5,536 bases of DNA from Chitinophaga pinensis (GTDB lineage: Bacteria > Bacteroidota > Bacteroidia > Flavobacteriales > Flavobacteriaceae). Location of the stretch: contig CALPNL020000132.1 of NCBI GenBank assembly GCA_943324925.2, forward strand, positions 1 through 5,536, in the 5' to 3' direction. How positions within the stretch are numbered: the first letter of the stretch is position 1; each line of letters begins with the position of its first letter. Positions 1 to 5,536 of this stretch are shown here, piece after piece. A model generated the notes under the pieces. The model did no database searches, was not told the origin of the DNA, and saw only the letters and a list, made by a program, of their open reading frames with translations. Made by a program: the position numbers and the translations under genes.

Positions 1-12
1 ATGGATATTTTA

Positions 13-20
13 TACTTTTG
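13..20 (+). promoter_or_regulatory. Bacteroidota -7 promoter element (TACTTTTG) for the small membrane protein gene
   Basis: TACTTTTG matches the TAnnTTTG -7 consensus of the Bacteroidota primary sigma factor. It ends 28 nt before the ATG at 49, which predicts a start site near 25-27 and a short 5' leader. The partner TTG-type -33 element would fall before the first base of the window, so only half the promoter can be seen. It implies that the 76-aa gene is transcribed from its own promoter. Confidence 0.55.
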
Positions 21-48
21 CAAATGTAAATATAATACTTGAACAAAG

Positions 49-279
49 ATGAAAGCATTTTTTGAAGGAATACAATGGTTATTTGAAAACATTTTTTTCA
101 TTCCACAAAATTATTTAAGAAAACTAGAATTAGAAAATTGGTTTGCTGCCAATATTATCAATTGGATTTTCGTAATTATTTGCTTAGCTGCAATGGTTTA
201 TTGGATAAAACAATTGCAATTACACAAAGCCAACAACGAAGAATATCAAGATACAACGGCTCATTCTTTCTTCAAATAA
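49..279 (+). CDS. Small single-pass membrane protein, 76 aa, function unknown (DUF6341-like)
   Basis: Function unknown. The protein has an amphipathic, aromatic-rich N-terminus (GIQWLFENIFFIPQNYLRKL, about residues 7-26). One hydrophobic helix follows at about residues 36-53 (IINWIFVIICLAAMVYWI), then a charged, polar tail ending in HSFFK. There is no signal-peptide cleavage site. Basic residues flank both sides of the helix, so the topology is not clear. The start is the ATG at 49, 28 nt after a TAnnTTTG promoter box and preceded by the A-rich GAACAAAG. I recall short flavobacterial proteins of this kind, annotated as DUF6341, encoded next to purD; that assignment is from memory and needs a profile search. 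The gene converges on purD with only 18 nt between stop codons. Its good promoter, plausible membrane protein sequence and dedicated downstream terminator argue that it is real. Confidence 0.8.
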   Translation: MKAFFEGIQWLFENIFFIPQNYLRKLELENWFAANIINWIFVIICLAAMVYWIKQLQLHKANNEEYQDTTAHSFFK

Positions 280-296
280 AATTCTATAAAGAATTT
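270..296 (-). terminator. Weak candidate terminator hairpin downstream of purD
   Basis: Between the two convergent stop codons lies a perfect 7-bp inverted repeat, AAATTCT (279-285) and AGAATTT (290-296), with a 4-nt loop. Read on the - strand it begins 2 nt after the purD stop and is followed by a T-rich stretch (TATTTG). The stem is almost all A/T, so it would be weak. It is the only hairpin candidate I see for ending the - strand transcript. Confidence 0.3.
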
Positions 297-297
297 A

Positions 298-1569
298 TTA
301 AAGGTCGAAACCGATATCTTTTCTATAATACATCGTATCAAAATGTAGTTTTTCTATATTTTGATACGATTTTTTTATGGCTTCTTCGAAATTATCTCCT
401 AATGAAGTCACCGCCAATACTCTCCCTCCGTTCGTAATAATGGTATCGTTATCTCTTTTAGTTCCCGCATGAAAAACTATAGAATCGATAACGGTTTCTA
501 TCCCTGAAATCACTTTTCCATTCATATATTCTTCAGGATAACCTCCAGAAACTAACATAATTGTAGCGGCGCTTTTATCAGTAACCTCCAAATTAATCTC
601 GTTCAGTTTTTCGTTGGCAACCGCCTGAAACAATTCAACCAAATCCGATTCTAACCTTGGAATTACCACTTCGGTTTCGGGGTCTCCCATTCTTACATTG
701 TATTCAATAACAATTGGCTCTCCTTTTACGTTTATTAATCCAATAAATACAAAGCCTTTGTACTGAATATTGTCTTTTTTCAAACCTTCAATAGTCGGTT
801 TTACAATTCTATTTTCTATTTTTTCTAGTAAAATAGCGTCTGCAAAGGGAACTGGTGATACGGCTCCCATTCCGCCAGTATTTAATCCGGTATCGCCTTC
901 TCCAATTCGTTTGTAATCTTTTGCAGTAGGTAAAATTTTATAGTTTACGCCATCCGTTAATACGAAACAGCTTAATTCAATTCCGTCTAAAAATTCTTCA
1001 ATTACAACCTTGGAACTTGCTTCGCCAAATTTTGCATCCACTAGCATGTTTCTCAATTCCTGTTTTGCTTCGGCTAAATCATGAATAATCAATACGCCTT
1101 TCCCAGCAGCTAATCCATCTGCTTTTAGCACGTATGGCGGTTGAAGCGTTTCTAAAAAAGCACAGCCTTTTTCCACTGTTTCTTTTGTAAAACTATCATA
1201 ACCGGCAGTTGGAATATTGTGTTTTACTAAAAACTCCTTGGCAAATTCTTTACTGCCTTCTAATTGAGCTCCTTGTTTTGAAGGGCCAATTACGGGGATG
1301 TGATTTAATTCGGAATCGTTTTGGAAATAATCAAAAATCCCACTTACCAATGGATCTTCAGGACCCACTACAACCATTTCCACTTTTTCGCTCAAGGCAA
1401 ATACTTTAATCGCTTCGAAATCGGTAATTTTTAAGTTCACATTGGTAGCAATGCTTCCTGTTCCCGCGTTTCCGGGGGCTACAAATAATTTTGTGCATTT
1501 ATTGCTTTGGAGCATTTTCCATGCTAATGCGTGTTCTCTTCCTCCTGAACCTAATAATAAAATAGTCAT
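298..1569 (-). CDS. purD: Phosphoribosylamine--glycine ligase (GAR synthetase)
   Basis: Cytoplasmic ATP-grasp enzyme for the second step of de novo purine synthesis: 5-phosphoribosylamine + glycine + ATP gives glycinamide ribonucleotide (GAR). The 423-aa length is normal for the family. Visible landmarks are the N-terminal loop GSGGREHA (7-14), GPEDPL (69-74), the ATP-grasp segment KADGLAAGKGV (149-159), EEFLDGIELS (191-200), GDTGLNTGGMGA (225-236) and the metal/ATP site IEYNVRMGDPETE (288-300). The C-terminal domain ends in YYRKDIGFDL. The frame stays open 22 codons further upstream, to 1635. I chose the ATG at 1569 because MTILLLGSGGREHA is the usual family N-terminus and because a candidate -7 promoter box lies inside the extension. 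The start is preceded by the A-rich CACAACAAAATG. The gene follows the polysaccharide genes on the same strand, but after a 127-nt gap and with no functional link, so it probably has its own promoter. All key motifs are intact. Confidence 0.97.
   Translation of the reverse strand: MTILLLGSGGREHALAWKMLQSNKCTKLFVAPGNAGTGSIATNVNLKITDFEAIKVFALSEKVEMVVVGPEDPLVSGIFDYFQNDSELNHIPVIGPSKQGAQLEGSKEFAKEFLVKHNIPTAGYDSFTKETVEKGCAFLETLQPPYVLKADGLAAGKGVLIIHDLAEAKQELRNMLVDAKFGEASSKVVIEEFLDGIELSCFVLTDGVNYKILPTAKDYKRIGEGDTGLNTGGMGAVSPVPFADAILLEKIENRIVKPTIEGLKKDNIQYKGFVFIGLINVKGEPIVIEYNVRMGDPETEVVIPRLESDLVELFQAVANEKLNEINLEVTDKSAATIMLVSGGYPEEYMNGKVISGIETVIDSIVFHAGTKRDNDTIITNGGRVLAVTSLGDNFEEAIKKSYQNIEKLHFDTMYYRKDIGFDL
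332..376 (+). terminator. Strong intrinsic terminator of the small membrane protein gene, embedded in purD
   Basis: ATCGTATCAAAATGTAG (332-348) pairs with CTATATTTTGATACGAT (354-370) across a TTTTT loop, giving a 17-bp stem. Its only non-Watson-Crick pair is G345-T357, which is a G.U wobble in the + strand transcript. The stem runs directly into TTTTTT (371-376). In the - strand direction the same position is an A-C mismatch and no T-run follows, so the element is built for + strand transcripts. It begins 52 nt after the stop codon of the 76-aa gene and lies wholly inside the coding sequence of the purD C-terminus (roughly the codons for KSYQNIEKLHFDTM). Confidence 0.8.
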
Positions 1570-1592
1570 TTTGTTGTGATTGTTGTGTGGTG

Positions 1593-1600
1593 CAAAAATA
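1593..1600 (-). promoter_or_regulatory. Candidate -7 promoter element (TATTTTTG) for purD
   Basis: On the - strand TATTTTTG fits TAnnTTTG and ends 23 nt before the chosen purD ATG, giving a leader of about 18 nt. No good TTG appears at the expected -33 distance, so the match rests on the -7 box alone in an AT-rich stretch. The rest of the 127-nt spacer between purD and the sugar transferase (1570-1696) holds no gene and no convincing hairpin that I can see. Confidence 0.4.
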
Positions 1601-1696
1601 ATTTCTTTTGCGTTTAAATTGGCATGAAAACCCAAAAAAATACAAATGGAGCAAATTAATTTTCGAAACGAATTGTAGTAGGAAAAAATATAGCGG

Positions 1697-3064
1697 TTAA
1701 TAGGCTTTTTTTTCTCCTTTTATGATATTGATAACGGTGAGGACAATTATTTTTAAATCCAAGATTAGCGACCAGTTGTCGATGTAGAAAACGTCAAATT
1801 TAATTCGGTTGATCATGTCATCATCCGATTCTATTTCACCTCTAAATCCTTTTACTTGAGCCAATCCGGTGATTCCTGGTTTTACATAGTGTCTAACCAT
1901 ATATTTTTTTATTTTATTCCCGTAGGATATATTTTGGCACCACAAGTGGGGTCTAGGACCAACAACCGACATTTCTCCAAATAACACATTGATAAATTGA
2001 GGCAATTCATCCATGCTGGTTTTTCTCATAAATTTACCGGTTTTGGTAACTCTTGGGTCATTTTTAGACGCTTCAGATTCCGTATCTTCATTTAATTTCA
2101 TGGATCGAAACTTATAACAAAAAAACTCTTTTTCCTCTAAACCTGGTCTTCCTTGCTTAAAAAATACAGGCCCTTTTGATTCTAATTTGATTAAAATAGC
2201 CAAAATTGGAATCATCCAAGAAAGCAGCAATACAATTACCAGTAATGAAAATATTATATCGAAGACTCTTTTTATTGTTTTAATGGAAGGTTCGTGCAAA
2301 ATTGTTTTTTGCATAGTTAATACCGGGAACATTTCAAGATAATTTATCTTTAAATTCTTAGAAAAAATCTCTTTGGCGCCAGGGATAAATTTGATATTAA
2401 TTTTATTTGAATCGGCAAATTCAACCATGTTGATGGTTTGATCGTTCGTCATTTCCTCTAATGAACTGTAAATTTCGTCGACTTTATTATTAAGCACAAA
2501 GTTTTTTAAATCTTCCAAATTTCCGGAGACTTCAGGCGATTTGCTTTTGTTTGAAAAGTACCCTAAAAAGCGATAGCCGTAATCGATTCTATCTTCAAAA
2601 AGTTCTTTTAGGCGAACTGATTCTTCTGTATGGCCAATTATAACAACGTTTCTATAATTACTGCCGGTAATTATTCTATATTTTTTTAAATAATAGAACA
2701 GTAAAAATTTAAAAATGGTTATTAGAATTGTACAAAAAATGATATAATATAAAACTGCTTTTTCATTAAAAACAACTTCTTGTGTAAACGGGTAATAGGC
2801 AATAATTAAAAGGGAAAATAGGGAACACTGTTTTAAAATTTTAGCGAGAATTTCAACAGGAGTTGTAAATCTAAAGACCTCATAAAATTTTATTAGAAAG
2901 GCAATAACAGACCATGAAATTAACAAATAGCCAATATACGCGTTGAATTTAGATACCAATCCTTCAAAAAAATAAATGCCCAAAATAGCTATTACTAATA
3001 AGTCAAATACAATGCTTATTGGTCTTATATATTTTGAATATCTACTTGATTGAGCTGACGTCAT
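1697..3064 (-). CDS. Polyprenyl-phosphate sugar-1-phosphate transferase (WcaJ/WbaP type initiating transferase)
   Basis: Inner-membrane enzyme that starts polysaccharide repeat-unit synthesis by moving a sugar-1-phosphate from a UDP-sugar to undecaprenyl phosphate, releasing UMP. At 455 aa it has the full length of the long (PHPT) subfamily. There are four N-terminal membrane helices (about 15-34, 43-60, 78-97, 104-126), a Rossmann-like CoA-binding-type domain (about 138-230, with VVIIG at 140-144), then a re-entrant/hydrophobic helix (about 267-294, with P286) and the catalytic Bac_transf domain (about 264-450). Visible motifs are KFRSM (318-322), DPRVTKTGKF (336-345), the RKTSMDELPQ segment containing the expected catalytic Asp-Glu pair D352-E353, GPRPH (369-373) and RHYVKPGITGLAQV (391-404). 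The C-terminal ending GEKKAY resembles the glucose-specific WcaJ group, so UDP-glucose is the likeliest donor, but the substrate cannot be fixed from sequence alone. The start codon is 1 nt after the upstream stop (TAAAATG), which suggests translational coupling. It is the last gene of the polysaccharide run. Confidence 0.92.
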   Translation of the reverse strand: MTSAQSSRYSKYIRPISIVFDLLVIAILGIYFFEGLVSKFNAYIGYLLISWSVIAFLIKFYEVFRFTTPVEILAKILKQCSLFSLLIIAYYPFTQEVVFNEKAVLYYIIFCTILITIFKFLLFYYLKKYRIITGSNYRNVVIIGHTEESVRLKELFEDRIDYGYRFLGYFSNKSKSPEVSGNLEDLKNFVLNNKVDEIYSSLEEMTNDQTINMVEFADSNKINIKFIPGAKEIFSKNLKINYLEMFPVLTMQKTILHEPSIKTIKRVFDIIFSLLVIVLLLSWMIPILAILIKLESKGPVFFKQGRPGLEEKEFFCYKFRSMKLNEDTESEASKNDPRVTKTGKFMRKTSMDELPQFINVLFGEMSVVGPRPHLWCQNISYGNKIKKYMVRHYVKPGITGLAQVKGFRGEIESDDDMINRIKFDVFYIDNWSLILDLKIIVLTVINIIKGEKKAY

Positions 3065-3065
3065 T

Positions 3066-4049
3066 TTATTTTATATATCCTGTAAAATCTTTGTGTTCTT
3101 CTTTTAACAGCTCTTCTTTAGATAGTGATTTGAAATAATCATAGGTTATTTTCATTCCTTCTTCTCTAGAAACTTTCGCTTCCCATCCCAAAATGTTTTT
3201 CGCTTTAGTAGTGTCAGGTTGGCGTTGTAAAGGATCGTTAATTGGAAGCGGATGATATACTACTTTTTGATTGGTGCCTGTTAATTTAATTATTTCGTCT
3301 GCAAAATCTTTTATAGTAATTTCATCAGGATTTCCAATGTTTACTGGGTAAACATAATCGGAATGAAGCAGTCTAAAAATTCCTTCCACTTGATCGTCAA
3401 CATAACAAAAAGAACGCGTTTGCATGCCGTCACCAAAAATGGTTAAATCTTCTCCCCTAAGTGCTTGACCTATAAAAGCTGGAATAACTCTACCGTCATT
3501 GAGTCTCATTCTAGGGCCATAGGTATTAAAAATTCTTACAATTCTTGTTTCTACACCGTGAAAAGTATGATACGCCATGGTGATCGATTCTTGGAATCGT
3601 TTTGCTTCATCATAAACCCCTCTTGGTCCGATGGTGTTCACGTTGCCATAATATTCTTCTGTTTGTGGATGTACTAATGGATCTCCATAAACTTCTGAGG
3701 TAGAAGCAATTAGAATTCTAGCGTTTTTAACCCGCGCTAAACCTAAAAGATTGTGTGTTCCCAGGGAGCCCACTTTTAAGGTTTGAATTGGAATTTTTAA
3801 ATAGTCTATAGGGCTTGCTGGTGAAGCGAAGTGTAATATATAATGTAATTCTCCTGGAACATGAACAAATTTTGTGATATCGTGGTGGTAAAATTCAAAA
3901 TGTTCCAGTTTAAAAAGATGTTCTATGTTTCTTAAATCTCCCGTTATTAGATTATCCATTCCAATAACGTGGTAACCTTCTTTAATAAAACGATCACATA
4001 AATGAGAGCCTAAAAAACCTGCGGCTCCGGTAATTAAAATTCTTTTCAT
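3066..4049 (-). CDS. uxs: UDP-glucuronate decarboxylase (UDP-xylose synthase), NAD-dependent SDR epimerase family
   Basis: Cytoplasmic extended-SDR enzyme expected to convert UDP-glucuronate to UDP-xylose and CO2 through a 4-keto intermediate with bound NAD. At 327 aa it matches bacterial UXS length. Visible features are the dinucleotide loop GAAGFLG (8-14), D32 at the end of strand 2 (which favours NAD over NADP), the UXS-like block HFASPASPIDYLKIP (73-87), STSEVYGDP (116-124) with S118/E119, and the catalytic Y146-x3-K150 in GPRGVYDEAKRFQE. NTYGPRM (175-181), DGRVIPAFIGQAL (185-197) and GDGMQTRSFCYVDD (206-219) follow. The ASPASP and DEAKR contexts separate it from GalE, RmlB and GDP-mannose dehydratases. 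A related 4-keto or arnA-like activity is less likely but cannot be excluded. No UDP-glucose dehydrogenase to supply UDP-glucuronate is in the window; it may lie upstream. The gene is downstream of the ligase-like gene by 65 nt and 1 nt ahead of the sugar transferase. Confidence 0.9.
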   Translation of the reverse strand: MKRILITGAAGFLGSHLCDRFIKEGYHVIGMDNLITGDLRNIEHLFKLEHFEFYHHDITKFVHVPGELHYILHFASPASPIDYLKIPIQTLKVGSLGTHNLLGLARVKNARILIASTSEVYGDPLVHPQTEEYYGNVNTIGPRGVYDEAKRFQESITMAYHTFHGVETRIVRIFNTYGPRMRLNDGRVIPAFIGQALRGEDLTIFGDGMQTRSFCYVDDQVEGIFRLLHSDYVYPVNIGNPDEITIKDFADEIIKLTGTNQKVVYHPLPINDPLQRQPDTTKAKNILGWEAKVSREEGMKITYDYFKSLSKEELLKEEHKDFTGYIK

Positions 4050-4114
4050 ATTTGGTTGTGATTTCGTTTTGCCTAATATTGTGTTATAAACGTTAAAATT
4101 TTTATAATATTATA

Positions 4115-5446
4115 TTAATTAGAAATTGTTTTTTCAGTTTTTATTTTAGTGTTTAATAGACAATACATTACGATAAAAAAAGTAACTCCTCTTTGTCTCC
4201 AGAGGAATGATTCCGTAAAAAATAGTGAAATCATTAAAGCCGAAAAGGCAATGTGAAAGTAGTTTTTGGAGCCGATAGCATTTCTAGTTGACAAAGCGAG
4301 CATGATTAATAATAACAAGAATCCAAAGACCCCTAATTCCGCAAATGTTTGAATATATTGATTGTGGAAATTCATCTTTTGGTAGCCTTCTTGATTTTCA
4401 TCCCCTAAAAAAAGATTGTATTGAACTCCTTTTTCTTCAATTTTAGCATAAGAGGCGTCCAATCCAAATCCTTTCCAAAAAATAGCTTCTTCTTGCATAA
4501 ATTCTATGAAAATTCTAAATTGATACACCCTAAAAGCGGTTCCAGGGAAAAAATCATTCGGCTTAAAAGTCTCGTTGGTCCACGCTTGTTTAATACTTAC
4601 ATTGTATACTTTTTCTGCCCCTTTACTAATGACGTCGTTAATACTACTATCGGTCATTATCGTTTCATATTCTTGCTTAAAACGCTCTTTTACTTTTCCA
4701 ATAAATGGAAGAGAAAAAAGAAGAACAAGTATTAAAATCAAATTTCTAAGGCGTAATTTTTTTGCTGTTTTAGAAAAAAACAAATAGTAGAATCCTAATA
4801 GACCTATGAAAACAACGACAATGTTTTTAGACGATAATAAGAAAACCATTAAAAACAATAGCGCTAAAGCCGATTTATCAAAGTTGGTTTTTATTGGTTT
4901 AACCAAAAAATAAAAAAAGGAAACAGCCATGTAAACAGACACATGAATGGCATTAACATCTTTTGTAACTAACTCATGGTAAAAGAAAACAGACGGGTCC
5001 TGATTGATAACATATTTTACGATTGCTTTTACTAGATAGAAAAGGGAAAAAGCGACCATTCCGTAACTAAACCCTTTAATGATTTTATGCTTTTCAAAAT
5101 CCGAAAAGGAACGAAATAATAGAAAACAAATCGGGAACAATAGAAGTGGTAATTCTTTAAAAATGGCGACAATCGTTCTTTCTTTATCAACTGACCAAGT
5201 AAAAGACAAAAGCATTATAAGGTATAAAGCTATTGGAAAAATTAAATGGTTGTCAAAGCGAATGTTCTCTTTTTTAAAACTGAAAAGGGTAATAATTATC
5301 AATAAAGTGAGTGAAATACTATTGAATGCATAGCCTAAAGGAATACACAATAACGCTAGTAAAACAAATAATAACGAAGGGTGGTTATTATATTCCTGCT
5401 TTAGATTTTGAAATACATTCTTCGAAAAGTTGAAGATATTCTCCAT
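4115..5446 (-). CDS. O-antigen ligase / Wzy-type polymerase family membrane protein (Wzy_C domain)
   Basis: Polytopic inner-membrane protein, 443 aa, with roughly ten or more hydrophobic segments (for example about 24-57, 67-82, 95-111, 127-146, 168-183, 192-223, 234-250, 371-385, 397-412, 420-432). A long hydrophilic loop (about 251-360), expected to be periplasmic, carries WKGFGLDASYA (324-334) and leads into NFHNQYIQTFAELGVFGF (359-376). The H361-N-x-Y followed by a G-rich helix is typical of the O-antigen ligase/Wzy_C fold. Such proteins join or polymerise undecaprenyl-PP-linked glycans at the periplasmic face. Sequence cannot say which of the two this one does. The single polymer-type locus around it makes a polymerase role at least as likely as ligase. 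The ATG at 5446 is the first in frame. No ATG, GTG or TTG follows before the first membrane helix, so this start stands even though it overlaps the upstream gene by 59 nt. It is preceded by GGGATAAAATAA. Confidence 0.85.
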   Translation of the reverse strand: MENIFNFSKNVFQNLKQEYNNHPSLLFVLLALLCIPLGYAFNSISLTLLIIITLFSFKKENIRFDNHLIFPIALYLIMLLSFTWSVDKERTIVAIFKELPLLLFPICFLLFRSFSDFEKHKIIKGFSYGMVAFSLFYLVKAIVKYVINQDPSVFFYHELVTKDVNAIHVSVYMAVSFFYFLVKPIKTNFDKSALALLFLMVFLLSSKNIVVVFIGLLGFYYLFFSKTAKKLRLRNLILILVLLFSLPFIGKVKERFKQEYETIMTDSSINDVISKGAEKVYNVSIKQAWTNETFKPNDFFPGTAFRVYQFRIFIEFMQEEAIFWKGFGLDASYAKIEEKGVQYNLFLGDENQEGYQKMNFHNQYIQTFAELGVFGFLLLLIMLALSTRNAIGSKNYFHIAFSALMISLFFTESFLWRQRGVTFFIVMYCLLNTKIKTEKTISN

Positions 5447-5536
5447 TTATTTTATCCCAATTAAATTCATTTTCAATCGCGTCAAAGTTGTTTTGAACTA
5501 ATTGCAAGTTATCATTTTTTTTGATTGTATCTAAAA
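5388..5536 (-). CDS. Glycosyltransferase, C-terminal end only (cut by the window edge)
   Basis: An open frame runs in from beyond position 5536 and gives 48 visible residues ending at a TAA at 5388-5390. The stretch FNWDKINGEYLQLFEE resembles the ending common in GT-B fold glycosyltransferases (GT4 or similar), where an aromatic-W-x-x-I-A-x-x-Y-L-x-L-Y helix closes the C-terminal domain. The catalytic region lies outside the window, so family and sugar specificity cannot be assigned. The frame overlaps the start of the ligase-like gene by 59 nt in a different reading frame. Its position just ahead of the ligase-like and initiating transferase genes fits a polysaccharide assembly operon. This gene is shorter than 50 codons within the window and easy to miss. 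Confidence 0.7.
   Translation of the reverse strand, partial: LDTIKKNDNLQLVQNNFDAIENEFNWDKINGEYLQLFEECISKSKAGI

Noticed and set aside
138..437. 99-codon + strand open frame
   Set aside because: It lies out of frame over the small membrane protein gene and antisense to the purD end. It has no recognisable domain and is explained by the real genes on both sides.
1209..1409. 66-codon + strand open frame
   Set aside because: Fully antisense to the well-conserved central part of purD, with no promoter box and no family resemblance.
1661..1668. TTTCGAAA palindrome as an operator
   Set aside because: Eight bases of symmetry with no extension and no second copy nearby; expected by chance.
1633..1677. 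Possible - strand terminator after the sugar transferase gene (TACAA/TTGTA arms followed by T7)
   Set aside because: The arms are only 5 bp with a loop of more than 25 nt, so the hairpin would not be stable; the T-run alone is not evidence in DNA this AT-rich.
3465..3677. 70-codon + strand open frame
   Set aside because: Antisense to the catalytic region of the UDP-glucuronate decarboxylase; the composition is that of a shadow frame.
4421..4787. Two overlapping + strand open frames (4421-4735 and 4575-4787)
   Set aside because: Both are antisense to the ligase-like gene, low in complexity and Lys/Phe-rich as expected from AT-rich shadow frames, and overlap each other in different frames.
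5079..5333. 84-codon + strand open frame
   Set aside because: Antisense to the membrane-helix region of the ligase-like gene; no start-site signals or known domain.
1..5536. Search for CRISPR arrays, insertion sequences, long direct repeats, tRNA or other structured RNA
   Set aside because: I found no repeated spacer-like units, transposase fragments, terminal inverted repeats or tRNA-like cloverleaf by eye. The window is explained by ordinary metabolic and polysaccharide genes.

Overview
The window looks like a chromosomal segment from a member of the Flavobacteriaceae (Bacteroidota), probably Flavobacterium or a close relative. The DNA is strongly AT-rich and start codons lack clear Shine-Dalgarno sites, being preceded by A-rich stretches such as TAAAATG or AACAAAATG. 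Two TAnnTTTG boxes, the Bacteroidota sigma -7 element, sit just upstream of genes. The protein sequences also read as flavobacterial. This placement rests on pattern recognition, not on a database search.

Layout from left to right: (1) a 76-aa single-pass membrane protein on the + strand (49-279) with its own -7 promoter box. A strong + strand intrinsic terminator (332-376) lies inside the 3' coding end of the convergent next gene. (2) purD on the - strand (298-1569), a complete purine biosynthesis gene. (3) A 127-nt spacer carrying a candidate purD promoter. (4) A run of four - strand polysaccharide genes. In transcription order these are the C-terminal end of a glycosyltransferase (cut by the window edge at 5536), an O-antigen ligase/polymerase-like membrane protein (4115-5446), a UDP-glucuronate decarboxylase-type epimerase (3066-4049), and a polyprenyl-phosphate sugar-1-phosphate transferase of the WcaJ/WbaP type (1697-3064).

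The four polysaccharide genes are packed like an operon: a 59-nt out-of-frame overlap, then a 65-nt AT-rich gap, then a 1-nt gap. They form a coherent pathway. The epimerase supplies a UDP-sugar (expected UDP-xylose). The phosphotransferase loads the first sugar on undecaprenyl phosphate at the inner membrane. Glycosyltransferases extend the chain, and the Wzy_C-type protein polymerises or ligates it on the periplasmic side. The window therefore shows the downstream edge of a capsule, exopolysaccharide or O-antigen locus abutting the housekeeping gene purD.

I see no mobile element, CRISPR array, tRNA, rRNA, riboswitch, frameshift or broken gene, and no evidence of a new defence or other exotic system. 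The most unusual observations are structural: the terminator embedded antisense in purD, and the 59-nt overlap between the glycosyltransferase end and the ligase start. No stretch longer than 300 bases lacks a gene.
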